Assembly (NCBI RefSeq): GCF_030068615.1
Contig: NZ_JASJOC010000001.1
Coordinates: 372,001 to 436,000 of the forward strand
Source of the DNA: Halostagnicola sp. A-GB9-2
GTDB lineage: Archaea; Halobacteriota; Halobacteria; Halobacteriales; Natrialbaceae
Direction of reading: 5' to 3'
DNA length: 64,000 nt
The translations under genes were made by a program, and so were the position numbers. This document shows positions 44,389 through 53,806 of this stretch, piece by piece. The notes under the pieces are model-generated. The model did not search any database. It was not told the origin of the DNA and saw only the letters and a program-made list of their open reading frames with translations. Numbering within the stretch: position 1 is the stretch's first letter; the number at the start of each line of letters is the position of its first letter.

Positions 44389-44433
44389 AGACGGAGCCGT
44401 GTCAGACGGAGCCGTGTCAGACGGAGCCGTGTC
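44389..44433. repeat. Three perfect 15-bp tandem repeats
   Basis: AGACGGAGCCGTGTC is repeated three times without a mismatch (44389-44403, 44404-44418, 44419-44433). It lies between the uS10 paralogue and the divergent Nudix gene, 67 bp behind the former's start and 62 bp before the latter's. Each unit contains ACGGAGCCGT, a near-palindrome (ACGGNNCCGT), so it could be an array of protein-binding sites. Confidence 0.8.
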
Positions 44434-44494
44434 ATGATCTAGCGTCAGGAGACAGTCCGATATTCACTTAACGCCGCATCCATTATTCTCTGTA

Positions 44495-44932
44495 ATGGCA
44501 GTCGAAGCTACGAGCGCAGGCGCGATCCTCTTCCGCGATACGCGGGGCCGGCGCGAGTATCTTCTACTCAAGAGCCGCCCAGGCGATTGGGAGTTTCCCA
44601 AGGGCGGTGTCGAAGGAGGCGAAGAACTTCAGCAGACGGCTATCCGCGAGGTAAAGGAAGAGGCAGGTATAGAGCAGTTTAGATTACTTGATGGCTTTCG
44701 TGAGGACTACAGCTACGTCTTCGAGGCGAACGGGACGACGATTCACAAGACCGTCCACCTCTTTATCGCGAAATCCTTCGAAGCGAGTGCCGAACTCTCG
44801 AGCGAGCATCGCGACCTTCAGTGGCGCGATTACGAGCAAGCGGTCAACACCGTCACGCAGGACGGCCCTCGAGAAATCTTCGAACAGGCCCACGACTACC
44901 TCGACGTACTCGAGACAGAAGACGAGATCTGA
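44495..44932 (+). CDS. Nudix hydrolase, bis(5'-nucleosyl)-tetraphosphatase type
   Basis: A 145-residue Nudix protein. The Nudix box is complete: GGVEGGEELQQTAIREVKEEAGI. The lead-in SAGAILFRD, YLLLKSRPGDWEFPKGGVE is typical of archaeal/animal Ap4A hydrolases. It would clear Ap4A or similar alarmone-like nucleotides. Divergent from the uS10 paralogue. Confidence 0.9.
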   Translation: MAVEATSAGAILFRDTRGRREYLLLKSRPGDWEFPKGGVEGGEELQQTAIREVKEEAGIEQFRLLDGFREDYSYVFEANGTTIHKTVHLFIAKSFEASAELSSEHRDLQWRDYEQAVNTVTQDGPREIFEQAHDYLDVLETEDEI

Positions 44933-45064
44933 GCGATACTCGCTTTCGTGTGAGGTACTCGAGAGGAGCCATAGCGACTGGTGAGTTCCTGGGCGTTCGA
45001 AAGCTAGTAACTACGCTCGTCGAGACCACAGCACATTTCGATACCCCACCCCTACTGCCGGCCA

Positions 45065-46102
45065 GTGAGTCTCCACGGCAACTCCGAATTCGGGTTCGAA
45101 CTCGCCTGCTGTCGGTGGGTCGAGCGAGAGTGGCCACTCGAGGAGGCGGACTGCTCAGTCGTCGTCGCCCGTCAGCTCGGCACGAAGCGCCGACGGTGGG
45201 ATACGATCGTGCTCGAGTGCGACCCCGAAGGACTCAGACAGCGAGCCCGCTTCGGTCCGGAACGCCTCGACGGCGACCTGCTACACATCATTCGAAACGC
45301 ACCCGAGGAGTGGACCTACTACCGTGACGCGCTCCCCCATCCCGGCTACCCCTGGCGGTACGTTCGCGAATCGATTCACGAAGCCGACGATCGGAGCGTA
45401 ATCGAGACTCGTCGGAACGGAAACCGAATCGAAATCCGCCGGAAGTGGCCCTACCCGGACTGGCTCGAACGAATCGTCGCCATCGAGAACAAACCCGACC
45501 TCGACGCCAGCGCCGCCCGAACGCTGGGGCCGCAACTCGAGTACGACGTTGCGATGGCGCTGGCGGACGAAGTCTGGGTGGCAACCGAGGCCACGGGCGA
45601 CCGCGTCGAACCCGCACTCTTCGAGAGGCTCCCGGTCGAAGCCGGTATCCTCTCGCTCGAACTCGAGGGACTCGATGCGGACGTGGCGTGGCATCCCCGA
45701 ACCCTCCCGGTGGCGGCTCCCGGAACGCGAATCGTCGAGCGGCCGAGCGGGAGCGCCCGGGACGCTTCAGCCGCTCGATTCGAGTACGTCGATTCACAGG
45801 AGAAAGCCGACAGACGGCTCGAGATCGCCGAACGAGCTTACGAGCGCGGTTGGCGCTCGTTCGCCGAGACGATGCGGCCCGATTGCAAGGCGTACGAACT
45901 GCGCTCACACGACCAGTTCCTCCCGTACTGTCGGGCGAAGGATCGCCTTCCGACTGCGGCTGAATGTTCCGGATCGTGTCCGTCTTACGAGCCCGAGCCG
46001 CCCACCTGGCGAACCCGCGGGTGGCCAATCGAAGGGGGACCCGGCAAGCGACTGCAGAAACTGCTGGAAAAACGACGGCGACGATACCGACCTGGGCTGT
46101 AG
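45065..46102 (+). CDS. DUF5787 protein, predicted PD-(D/E)XK nuclease with Cys cluster
   Basis: A 345-residue protein with a GTG start (SLHGNSEFGFELACCRWVE). To my recollection this is the haloarchaeal DUF5787 family. The order of motifs resembles RecB-like nucleases: Glu12 in a first helix, Asp46 in RRWDTIVLE, Glu141-x-Lys143 in IVAIENKPD, then Gln157 and Tyr160 in QLEYDVAMALADEVWVAT. Four cysteines near the C-terminus (274, 289, 301, 305) could bind an Fe-S cluster or zinc, as in Cas4 and AddB. The 95-residue gap between Asp46 and Glu141 is long, so the fold call is an inference. Confidence 0.75.
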   Translation: MSLHGNSEFGFELACCRWVEREWPLEEADCSVVVARQLGTKRRRWDTIVLECDPEGLRQRARFGPERLDGDLLHIIRNAPEEWTYYRDALPHPGYPWRYVRESIHEADDRSVIETRRNGNRIEIRRKWPYPDWLERIVAIENKPDLDASAARTLGPQLEYDVAMALADEVWVATEATGDRVEPALFERLPVEAGILSLELEGLDADVAWHPRTLPVAAPGTRIVERPSGSARDASAARFEYVDSQEKADRRLEIAERAYERGWRSFAETMRPDCKAYELRSHDQFLPYCRAKDRLPTAAECSGSCPSYEPEPPTWRTRGWPIEGGPGKRLQKLLEKRRRRYRPGL

Positions 46103-46167
46103 CAATCGGTCGGATTCGCCGTTGCAATCACCCGTTCTTTCCTCCCCGATCGCATCGTTCGTTCAGT

Positions 46168-46671
46168 TCAATCCGAGACAGAAACCTCGAGGTCGTCGCG
46201 GTCGACGGAGAGACGAAACGTCGGAACCGTTCGATACTCGACCTCGACGACGTCTTTCCGACGGAGACTCTGGAGGCCGGATCGAACGTCCTCGCTCTCC
46301 GGATCCGCGTCGTAGGCGTCTCGAAGCTTGTGGAGGACCGAAACCACGCTTTCGGATTCCTCGTCAGGTCCGGCGAGTACCTCGACTATCTGTGCGTGTA
46401 ACTCCGGAACGCGAATCGCCGACGGAGCGCCGTCGCTGTCGGGATCGCTGACGACGCCGGGTTCGACATCGACCAACTCCGCGGCTTCCGCGGTCGCGCG
46501 GATCAAACTGTTGTCGTCGCGAAAGTAGTAGTCGCCCAGATCGTTCTCGAGGATCTGATGGACCTCGCTGCCGCTTTCGACCCCCCATCGGTCCTGTAGT
46601 TCCGAGTTTTTCGTCGGCTGTAGTTCCACCACGTCGGCCAACCGTTCTCGAGCCTCCTCCGAGAGCGTCAT
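46168..46671 (-). CDS. DUF5797 family HTH-like protein
   Basis: A 167-residue acidic protein. The N-terminus LSEEARERLADVVELQPTKNSELQDRWGVESGSEVHQILENDLGDYYFRDDNSLIRAT reads like a winged helix, matching what I recall of the haloarchaeal DUF5797 family. A second domain with a short helical bundle follows, and the C-terminal LRRKDVVEVEYRTVPTFRLS is strand-rich. Probable DNA-binding regulator; target unknown. Convergent with DUF5787. Confidence 0.78.
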   Translation of the reverse strand: MTLSEEARERLADVVELQPTKNSELQDRWGVESGSEVHQILENDLGDYYFRDDNSLIRATAEAAELVDVEPGVVSDPDSDGAPSAIRVPELHAQIVEVLAGPDEESESVVSVLHKLRDAYDADPESEDVRSGLQSLRRKDVVEVEYRTVPTFRLSVDRDDLEVSVSD

Positions 46672-46778
46672 CGTCGAATCGTATGTGGATCCGGTACTTT
46701 TGCGTTGCGCCCTGTCGATCCGAATTTCGGTTCCGACGGAGATCGCGGAGAAGAGCCGTCCTGTCAGTGGACCCCCAC

Positions 46779-48071
46779 TCAGCTTCCGATACCGGGGAGC
46801 GTCGTCGCCGTCTCGAGCGTTTCCTCGACCTGAGTGAAGACCAGCGCCGCGCCGACAGCCGCGATCACTGCACCGAAGACGAACGGCACCGCGAACCCGT
46901 ATCCGATCAGGAGACCGGATGCGAGGGGCCCGATCGCGATTCCGAAGCCGAACGCCATCGTGAGAACCGACAGTTTGGTTCCGGACTCTCCCTTTCCGGC
47001 GAGGTCGCCGGCGAGTGCGAGCGACGGCGCGAACACCATCGCACCCGCGACTCCCTGCAGAAGTCGGGCGAGCAGCATCATTTCGGAGGTATCGATGAAC
47101 CCCTGAACGAACGTCGTCGGGACGAGAAAAGCCATCCCAAGCACGATGAACGGCCGCCGACCGTACCGATCACAGGCCCGACCGATCGGCGTCTGGAGCA
47201 GAACCTGTGCGATGACAAAGGCCGCAAACTGGAGGCCGAACCACGTCGCGCCTTGCTCGAGATGCTCGTTGATCTGCGGTTGGATCGTCGCGAAAAGTCC
47301 GATCGTGGTCGCCAGAAAGAGCGTCGCCACGCCTAACGTGAAGATCGGATCGAAGAAGTTCGATCCAGACGGATCCCGAACGGCGATCGACATGTCGGCA
47401 CCCGCGTTTTCCCTGGTCGATTCGGGGTCTGCGATGAGGATCGTGACCATCACGTAGCTAATCGTTGCGGTGATCGCCGCGACGTAAAAGGCGGCGTCGA
47501 ATCCGGTGATGGAGAAGCTACCGAGGAGGGGGATCGAATACGGACCGGCGTTGACGACCGCACCCGCCGCGACCGGACCGGCACCGAAGCCGATCAGCCG
47601 AAAGGTGTTGTAGACGCCCATATTCCCGCCGCGGTCTTCCGTGGTCGCAATCTCGTTTACCAGCGCGATCGATGTCGGAACGATAAAAGCGACGCTGAGT
47701 CCCTGTAATCCACGAATTGCAACCAGCGAAAGATAGCTTTCGGCGAAGACATAGGCGAGGTTCGTTACCGCCAGTCCAGAGAGTCCGACCAGGATGAACG
47801 CTTTTCGCTTCCCCGTCCGATCGGAGAGCCGCCCCGTAAACGGCTGGAAGCTGCTATTGACGAACCCAAACAGGGAGAGAATGCCGCCGATTATCACCGA
47901 CTCCGCGAGCCCGAAGGTCACGCCCGTTATGATATCACTGCCGACGTAGAGAGGAATAACGACGATCAAAAACGAGTTCCCAACCCCGTCCGCCATCCGT
48001 GCGAATGCGAGCGCGAGAACCTGACGATCGACTACAAATGCGGAATAGATCTGTCGAAAGAATGTCGTCAT
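46779..48071 (-). CDS. MFS transporter
   Basis: A 430-residue major-facilitator protein with 12 helices. The loop 2-3 motif GRLSDRTGKRKAFILVG and the counterpart GRACDRYGRRPFIVLG in the second half are the standard MFS signatures. Sequence resembles drug/metabolite exporters of the multidrug (DHA1) type. No substrate can be inferred; it stands alone between DUF5797 and TFS. Confidence 0.9.
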   Translation of the reverse strand: MTTFFRQIYSAFVVDRQVLALAFARMADGVGNSFLIVVIPLYVGSDIITGVTFGLAESVIIGGILSLFGFVNSSFQPFTGRLSDRTGKRKAFILVGLSGLAVTNLAYVFAESYLSLVAIRGLQGLSVAFIVPTSIALVNEIATTEDRGGNMGVYNTFRLIGFGAGPVAAGAVVNAGPYSIPLLGSFSITGFDAAFYVAAITATISYVMVTILIADPESTRENAGADMSIAVRDPSGSNFFDPIFTLGVATLFLATTIGLFATIQPQINEHLEQGATWFGLQFAAFVIAQVLLQTPIGRACDRYGRRPFIVLGMAFLVPTTFVQGFIDTSEMMLLARLLQGVAGAMVFAPSLALAGDLAGKGESGTKLSVLTMAFGFGIAIGPLASGLLIGYGFAVPFVFGAVIAAVGAALVFTQVEETLETATTLPGIGS

Positions 48072-48227
48072 CTTTCAAAGGGTCAGAAAGCCATCCCAAT
48101 GATGGTTTCGAATCGAAATGCCTTCCACACGACTCTCCGGCCCCAGCGCCGGATCGATCCGTTCCAGATCGAGTCGAGCCGGTAAACGGGTGGCTTAAGT
48201 TACTTGGACTTCGTAGCCCGTACACTG

Positions 48228-48536
48228 ATGGAGTTTTGCGACGAATGCGGTTCGATGATGAAAGCCGAGGACGGCACGTGGGTCTGCGGTAGCTGTGACT
48301 TCACGAAGCCGAAAGGTGACGCGGCAGAGTACACCGTAACTGAAGGTCAGGAAGCCAGTGAGGTTATCGAATCCTCCGGCGAGACATCGCTTCCCGAAAC
48401 CGACGCCCTCTGCCCGGAGTGTGGCCACGATAGAGCGTACTGGTACATGAAACAGATCCGTGCCGCCGACGAATCCGAAACGCGGTTTTTCATCTGTTCT
48501 GAGTGCGAGTACAAGTGGCGCGAAGACGACAACTAG
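48228..48536 (+). CDS. tfs: Transcription factor S
   Basis: A 102-residue TFIIS-like factor that stimulates RNA cleavage by backtracked archaeal RNA polymerase. Zinc ribbon 1 uses Cys4, Cys7, Cys20 and Cys23; zinc ribbon 2 uses Cys62, Cys65, Cys90 and Cys93. The acidic hairpin Asp81-Glu82 in RAADESETRFF is retained, so it should be an active cleavage factor rather than an inhibitory paralogue such as TFS4. The start at ATG 48228 gives the canonical MEFCDECGS. Confidence 0.94.
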   Translation: MEFCDECGSMMKAEDGTWVCGSCDFTKPKGDAAEYTVTEGQEASEVIESSGETSLPETDALCPECGHDRAYWYMKQIRAADESETRFFICSECEYKWREDDN

Positions 48537-48842
48537 GCCTCGAGTACGAGCGACCGGCCGCTCGAATCGAGCGATTCGTTCGAAATTGTTCCTCGACGCT
48601 ACACGTTCGTTTCGATCGGTACTGGCGCTCCCGCCTCAAAAATAATGTCGATCGAGAGGGGGGACCTCTGGTCACGACATCGACAGTGCCCGAACCGTCC
48701 TCATGCCTCTGACAATGCTCACGACGGTTCACGATTTCCCACGCTATAGCCCGTTTCTAGCGGGCAACGAAACGTGGTTCGGCCCGTAAAATAGGATGAT
48801 GCCTGAACTGTAAAGGACGGTCCGCTACCTACTGGAAAGCCG
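48537..48842. other. 306-bp intergenic region
   Basis: No gene recognised. One weak hairpin (GCCCG/CGGGC, 48749-48765) is present. The stretch is slightly less GC-rich than the flanking genes. Confidence 0.45.
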
Positions 48843-49577
48843 TCACTCGTTTCGAGCGATCGTCAAATACCCCGTGTGACCGACGGGTGCCGTCGACGGT
48901 CGCGAGCCGCGCTCGTCGAAATCCATCTCTCGCTGGATCGTCTCCCGAGTCCGCACGTTCGAAAGGCCGGCTTCTCGAGCGGCCGTCACGACGTCTCGAG
49001 TCGATTCGACGAAGGGGCTGTACACCCCGAGGAAGCCCCCTTCGATGAGCAGGTCGGCCGCCGACGCGACTATCGACGGGGCGTCGCCGGTGTCAAGCGT
49101 GAGGACGTCGAACGACTCTTCGGTCAGCGAACCGAGGTCGTCGGTCACGTCGCCCGCACGGACATCGACACGATCCTCAACGCCGCCGAGGACCATGTTC
49201 TCGCGTGCGACCTCGGCGAATTCGGAATCGCGCTCGTAGGTCACGACGTCCGCGCCGGCGCGAGCCATAAGCGCCGCGAGGACGCCCGTTCCGGTTCCGG
49301 CATCGAGTACCCGATCGCCGGTCGAGATACCCGTTTCGCCGATCACCAGTCCGATATCGCGAGGGACCATCGGCGCACCGGTTCGTTCGAAGTGGTGAAA
49401 CAGGTCAGGGCCGCGGAGCCGTCTGACTCGGAACTCGGTTCCCAGATGCGTCTCGAGAGTCGTTCCGGGTTCAACGTCTTCGGGAACATCGAGGACACCG
49501 AGGTCGGTTCCGAACTCTTCGCCTGGTGCGACGAGGTACTCCCGATCGTCGCGAACCAGCAAGACGGGGACCGTCAC
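48843..49577 (-). CDS. trmI: tRNA (adenine-N1)-methyltransferase, TrmI type
   Basis: A 244-residue SAM-dependent methyltransferase: [68 protein letters not shown], i.e. motif I DAGTGTG, and LTLDTGDAP in place of the usual D-x-P-x-P motif. In archaea TrmI makes m1A57/m1A58 in the T-loop. It starts at GTG 49577, where GTGA overlaps the NAC stop, so it is co-translated with NAC. Confidence 0.88.
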   Translation of the reverse strand: MTVPVLLVRDDREYLVAPGEEFGTDLGVLDVPEDVEPGTTLETHLGTEFRVRRLRGPDLFHHFERTGAPMVPRDIGLVIGETGISTGDRVLDAGTGTGVLAALMARAGADVVTYERDSEFAEVARENMVLGGVEDRVDVRAGDVTDDLGSLTEESFDVLTLDTGDAPSIVASAADLLIEGGFLGVYSPFVESTRDVVTAAREAGLSNVRTRETIQREMDFDERGSRPSTAPVGHTGYLTIARNE

Positions 49578-49963
49578 TCGAGTTCCGCGACCGTCGCCGC
49601 GAGATCGCCGTCGTTTTCCTCGAGCGCTTTGCGGGCCTCGTCCTCGCTCGCGCCAGTTCGCGTGACGACGAGATCGACGTCGTCTTCGTCGACGCCGCTC
49701 GAGTCGCTACCGCTATCGGCGTCGGCGCTGTCGAGTGCGGTCGCTGAGCCCGTCTCGCGCTCTTCGGGCGTTCCGATGACCTGATAGGTCTCCTGTCCGC
49801 GTGCGTCCATTTTCGTCACTTCCGCGTCGGTAAAGACGAGGTCGTGCTCTGCGGTGCGAATGATGACTTCTTCGGCGTCGATATCGTCGACGTCGATCCC
49901 CATCTGTTCCATCATCTGTTCCATCTTGCGCGGGTTCAGTCCGCCGCCGCCTCCTCCAAACAT
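49574..49963 (-). CDS. nac: Nascent polypeptide-associated complex protein
   Basis: A 129-residue NAC-alpha homologue. The N-terminal [21 protein letters not shown] leads into the NAC barrel ([38 protein letters not shown]), then an acidic linker and a C-terminal UBA domain ([37 protein letters not shown]). It binds nascent chains at the ribosome. Grouping with trmI and a PUA-domain gene gives a translation-linked cluster. Confidence 0.94.
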   Translation of the reverse strand: MFGGGGGGLNPRKMEQMMEQMGIDVDDIDAEEVIIRTAEHDLVFTDAEVTKMDARGQETYQVIGTPEERETGSATALDSADADSGSDSSGVDEDDVDLVVTRTGASEDEARKALEENDGDLAATVAELE

Positions 49964-50078
49964 ACTCGGACTCTCGACACCCGCGACCTTTTACCCTGCG
50001 GTCTGGAACGCTCGATTCGAAACGTTCACTGCAACGAGAGAAACCGACGATACGAGAGAAACGCACGACGAACGAGAA

Positions 50079-50567
50079 CTACTCCGCTCGCGGAACGCCA
50101 TTACGGACTGTTACCGCCATTCCCGTCTCGAAGTCCGCGATTCCGCCGGCATCGAGCTCTGCACGGCCGACCGCGATCACCTCGCCGCGTTCGTGGACCA
50201 CCACGACCTCGTCTCCCGGCCTGATCTCCTCGCCCGCCTCGAGGACGAACTTCGCGAAGACGTTCTTGCCGTCGCGCACGAACGGCTCGCTTTCGTCGTC
50301 GACGACGACGCGGTAGGCCGGCGACTCGAGCGCCGAAACGAGGCGTCGGCCGCCTTCGATACCCAGCGTAAAGCGACCGTCGGTTCCAAACGAGACGATT
50401 CGACCCGTCTCGGCGAGAACTTGTTGTGGACGCCCCGAAGAGGTCCGCTTGATCGTTAGTGACCCGTCCTCCGGAAACAGCGTCTCGCCAGCATCGGACC
50501 CGAACTGGTAGTCGGCGATCGTCCGGAGGTTCGAAATGCCGGTTCGTCCGTCGGCTCGTTCGCTCAT
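50079..50567 (-). CDS. PUA-domain RNA-binding protein
   Basis: A 162-residue protein from ATG 50567. A domain with SNLRTIADYQFGSDAGETLFPEDGSLTIKRTSSGRPQQVL precedes a C-terminal PUA domain (RVVVDDESEPFVRDGKNVFAKFVLEAGEEIRPGDEVVVVHERGEVIAVGRAEL). This arrangement matches the stand-alone archaeal TGT-like PUA proteins. Probably binds tRNA or rRNA near modification sites; it lies about 115 bp upstream of nac on the same strand. Confidence 0.87.
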   Translation of the reverse strand: MSERADGRTGISNLRTIADYQFGSDAGETLFPEDGSLTIKRTSSGRPQQVLAETGRIVSFGTDGRFTLGIEGGRRLVSALESPAYRVVVDDESEPFVRDGKNVFAKFVLEAGEEIRPGDEVVVVHERGEVIAVGRAELDAGGIADFETGMAVTVRNGVPRAE

Positions 50568-50716
50568 TACTCCCCGTCGGGACTCGGCGCTCGAAAGGGT
50601 GTCGAAGGCGATCTGTCCGATCGGCTCGCGACGCCCACGGTCGAGACTCTTCGACCGGAGAGACCGAACGAGATAGTGAAGGTTATAAAACATCGTTCGC
50701 AAGGGACGACTATCGC

Positions 50717-50905
50717 ATGGACGTCACACAGATCGGCCTCGGTCTCGCCCTCCTGGGCGTAAGCAGTCTTACGCTTACCGGACCGGCTCTCCTCGACTCG
50801 AGCGCGTTCGGATACGTGGTCCCGCTCGCCGCAGCGCTCGTCGCCGCCGGTGCACTCATGATCGGCGTCGTTCGAAACGATGTCGACGCCCGCGGTCATC
50901 ACTGA
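50717..50905 (+). CDS. Small membrane protein
   Basis: A 62-residue protein with two hydrophobic helices, TQIGLGLALLGVSSLTLTGPALL and FGYVVPLAAALVAAGALMIGVV, and a polar tail. A longer frame upstream exists, but the ATG at 50717 fits the hydrophobic start. Divergent from the PUA gene. Function unknown. Confidence 0.65.
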   Translation: MDVTQIGLGLALLGVSSLTLTGPALLDSSAFGYVVPLAAALVAAGALMIGVVRNDVDARGHH

Positions 50906-50988
50906 ACGGCACGGGTTATCTTGGAAGTTCCTCAGGTTTCCGTTCGCGTTCTCTTCGTCCGTGTTTGGGCTCGATACTCGAGAGAAAG

Positions 50989-51486
50989 TTAGAGGAGAAA
51001 CGTCTCGTGGCGTTCGCCGAGGTCGAGGAACGTATCCGCGGCGTCGATGAGCTCCTCGGCGGTCGACGATTCGAACGCCATCACCTCGACGCGGACGCCT
51101 TCGTGGCGGAGGTGCGAACAGAGCCGGGAGAAGTCCCCGTCGCCGGTACAGAGAACGAGCGTGTCGATGTGATTCGCCAGCGTGATCGCGTCGAGGCTCA
51201 TCCCAACGTCCCAGTCGGCCTTCTTGGTCCCGTCGGAGAATCGCTTGATGTCTTTGATCTTCGTCTCGAAACCGATGTCCACCAGCGCCTCGAAGAACGT
51301 CTCCTCTTCGGGTGAATCCGCACGGATCACGTACGAGATGGCGCGAACGAGCTGTCTGTCCTGGACGGCTTTCTCGAGCAGGGCTGAGTAATCGATATTG
51401 CGGCTGTGCATACTCTGGGCCGTGTGGTAGAGGTTCTGAGCGTCGACGAGGACCGCGACGCGCTGACTCGGGTGAATATCTGTCAC
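50989..51486 (-). CDS. NYN/LabA-like PIN-superfamily protein
   Basis: A 165-residue protein with a GTG start at 51486. NYN motifs are present: VAVLVDAQNLYHTAQ with the first catalytic Asp, KKADWDVGMSLDAITLA with the Asp pair, and TLVLCTGDGDFSRLCSHLRHEG with the final Asp cluster. NYN proteins are metal-dependent ribonucleases related to LabA and Limkain. The gene is a singleton and its RNA target is unknown. Confidence 0.88.
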   Translation of the reverse strand: MTDIHPSQRVAVLVDAQNLYHTAQSMHSRNIDYSALLEKAVQDRQLVRAISYVIRADSPEEETFFEALVDIGFETKIKDIKRFSDGTKKADWDVGMSLDAITLANHIDTLVLCTGDGDFSRLCSHLRHEGVRVEVMAFESSTAEELIDAADTFLDLGERHETFLL

Positions 51487-51570
51487 ACTCGCGTATGTGA
51501 CGGGCGCACGTAAAAAAATCGCGTCGTAGCGGTCGTAATGCGTTCCGGTTCGCGACACCCGTTCCGGTGG

Positions 51571-52395
51571 TTAGTATCGGAGTTTCTCGATCCGCTTCTC
51601 GGTCGGCGGGTGGGTCGCGAAGATCTTTTCCATGATGCTCCGGTCCGAGTTGAGGATACAGAGCGCGCTCATGCTGTCGTCCATCTTCGACTCCTTACCC
51701 TGTGCGCCCTGAGAGATCTTCTCGAGCGCTCGCGCGAGCGGGTCGCCGCTACCGATCGCCTGCCGCGCGTCTTCGTCGGCGACGTACTCTCGGTAGCGCG
51801 AGATGGCCAGCACGAAGATCATCACGAGCATGTTTGCGATCGTCGACGCGACCATTGCAATGATGAACGTTCCAATGTTTCGTTCGCCACCCATCAACAC
51901 CGCGAAGTAGGCAACGTAGCCGACGATCATCCCGATGGACTGGCCGACGACCATCGTGATCACGTCCCGGTTTTTGATGTGAGCGATCTCGTGAGCAATG
52001 ACGCCCTCGAGTTCGTCGCGCTCGAGCAGGTGCATCAGTTCGTTCGAGATGCAGACCACTCCTGCGCCTTTTCGGCCGACGGCGAACGCGTTCGGAACGC
52101 CCATATCCATGACCATCAGTTTGGGCTTTTTGACGCCCATGTCGCGCGAAAGCGACTCGGTCATCTGATGGACTTCTTGATACTGTCTGTCCTCGGGCAT
52201 CTCTTCAGCGCCACGAAGGGCCATCCACTTCCCGATTTTGTACTGGATCGCTGGGAGGACGATGATCCCGACGAGTAACACGGGGATCAGTGGAAGACCC
52301 AGCATCACCGACAGCACCGTTGCTGCACCGATATACAGTGCGAACAGGATGGTACCAACGACGACCATCCGAAGTTTCAGTCCGAAATCTGTCAT
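51571..52395 (-). CDS. htpX: HtpX-family membrane metalloprotease
   Basis: A 274-residue M48 protease from ATG 52395. Two helices at the N-terminus (MVVVGTILFALYIGAATVLSVMLG and PLIPVLLVGIIVLPAI) precede the zinc-binding motif HEIAHIKNRD and the third ligand Glu in SRYREYVADEDA. Two further helices lie between. It degrades damaged membrane proteins. The C-terminal ATHPPTEKRIEKLR is typical. Confidence 0.94.
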   Translation of the reverse strand: MTDFGLKLRMVVVGTILFALYIGAATVLSVMLGLPLIPVLLVGIIVLPAIQYKIGKWMALRGAEEMPEDRQYQEVHQMTESLSRDMGVKKPKLMVMDMGVPNAFAVGRKGAGVVCISNELMHLLERDELEGVIAHEIAHIKNRDVITMVVGQSIGMIVGYVAYFAVLMGGERNIGTFIIAMVASTIANMLVMIFVLAISRYREYVADEDARQAIGSGDPLARALEKISQGAQGKESKMDDSMSALCILNSDRSIMEKIFATHPPTEKRIEKLRY

Positions 52396-52876
52396 AGAGT
52401 GGTATTGGTAAGCCGATGCCATAAGTTACGCGAAACGTGATGACATATGCTACCACACGAAATCAATCGATTTTGGACGCATCCATGATTAGTCTAACCG
52501 ACGCTGTCGTTTTCAAGGACCGGAACGAACGGAGATCAGACGGCGAGAACAGACGCCAACACGATCGTGCGAAAAGCGATAGGCTGAATGTGAGTAGGCG
52601 CCGAATCCATAACGGATAAGTTCGTCCGCTCTGTTCTTCCCCGTATGCGTCGCTTCGCTCACCGTTCGGCCAGCCCGACCGTGAGCGGCGCGAAACCTCG
52701 TTTTCTGAAAAAACGTGCCTGAGAGTACTCGAGGCGGAGTGGCGATCCGTCTCGGGTGCGTTTCAGACCGAAACTCCGGGCATGTACCACCACGTTGTCA
52801 CTACCTGTCTGGACTTGCACGAAGAATCATCACATCCAAGTAGCCAACGACCCACCAACATACCAATAGACCACCT
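52396..52876. other. 481-bp upstream region of the dap operon and htpX
   Basis: No gene seen. A 7-bp stem CGCTCAC/GTGAGCG with an 18-base loop spans 52656-52687. No strong TATA box was found immediately before dapA, so its promoter is not assigned. Confidence 0.45.
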
Positions 52877-53806
52877 ATGACGGACGAAATCGACTTTACG
52901 GGCGTCTTCCCGGCAATGTGTACGCCCTTCGACGAAGACGAACGCATCGACTTCGAAACACTGCGGACCGACGCACAGCGACTCGAGCGCGCGGGCGTCG
53001 ACGGCCTCGTTCCCGTCGGCTCGACCGGTGAATCCGCGACGCTGACCCACGAGGAACACGTCCAGGTCGTCGAGGCGGTCATCGACGCCGTCGGCGACGT
53101 GCCCGTGATCGCCGGCACCGGTTCGAACAACACTCGAGAGGCCCTCGAGCTCTCCGAACGCGCCGCCGACGCTGGCGCTGACGGCCTGCTTCTCATTTCG
53201 CCGTACTACAACAAGCCCGAACAGCGCGGCTTCCTCGAACACTACCGGACGATCGCTGACGCCGTCGACGTGCCACAGATCGTCTACAACGTCCCCTCAC
53301 GAACCGGCCAGACGCTCGAGCCCGACACGGTCGTCGAACTCGCTGAGCACCGAAACATCGCGGGCTACAAGGCCGCAGAGGGCGACCTCGGCGCAATCGG
53401 CGAGATCGTCGAGCGAACGATGGACGAGGACTTCGCGGTGCTTTCGGGCGACGACGCGTTCACGCTTCCGGTCATCTCCGTGGGCGGAACCGGGACGATC
53501 AGCGTCGCCGCGAACATCGAACCCGAACGAACCTGCGCGATGGTCGGAGCCGCACTCGACGGCGACTACCAGCGCGCTCGGAACCTTCATCACGAACTGG
53601 GCCCGCTCTTTCGGGAACTGTTCGTCGAGACGAACCCGATCCCGGTCAAGGAAGCCATGGAGATCCGCGGCAACTGCTCGGCGCGGATGCGCCCGCCGCT
53701 CACGCGACTCTCCGAGGAGTACCGCGAGGGACTCGAGACGGTGCTGTCGGACTTAGAAGAGAGCTCCGCGGCGGTCGCGGACGCGGAACCGGAGGGTGAT
53801 CGATGA
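52877..53806 (+). CDS. dapA: 4-Hydroxy-tetrahydrodipicolinate synthase
   Basis: A 309-residue aldolase-type enzyme condensing pyruvate and aspartate semialdehyde, the first step committed to lysine. Family motifs: GVDGLVPVGSTGESATLTHEEH, IVYNVPSRTGQ with the proton-relay Tyr, and IAGYKAAEGD with the Schiff-base Lys. First gene of the lysine operon; its TGA overlaps the dapB ATG by 4 bp. Confidence 0.95.
   Translation: MTDEIDFTGVFPAMCTPFDEDERIDFETLRTDAQRLERAGVDGLVPVGSTGESATLTHEEHVQVVEAVIDAVGDVPVIAGTGSNNTREALELSERAADAGADGLLLISPYYNKPEQRGFLEHYRTIADAVDVPQIVYNVPSRTGQTLEPDTVVELAEHRNIAGYKAAEGDLGAIGEIVERTMDEDFAVLSGDDAFTLPVISVGGTGTISVAANIEPERTCAMVGAALDGDYQRARNLHHELGPLFRELFVETNPIPVKEAMEIRGNCSARMRPPLTRLSEEYREGLETVLSDLEESSAAVADAEPEGDR

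Noticed and set aside
45085-45110. GGGTTCGAA-like tRNA T-arm motif
   Set aside because: It lies inside the DUF5787 coding sequence and no acceptor or anticodon arm can be folded around it.
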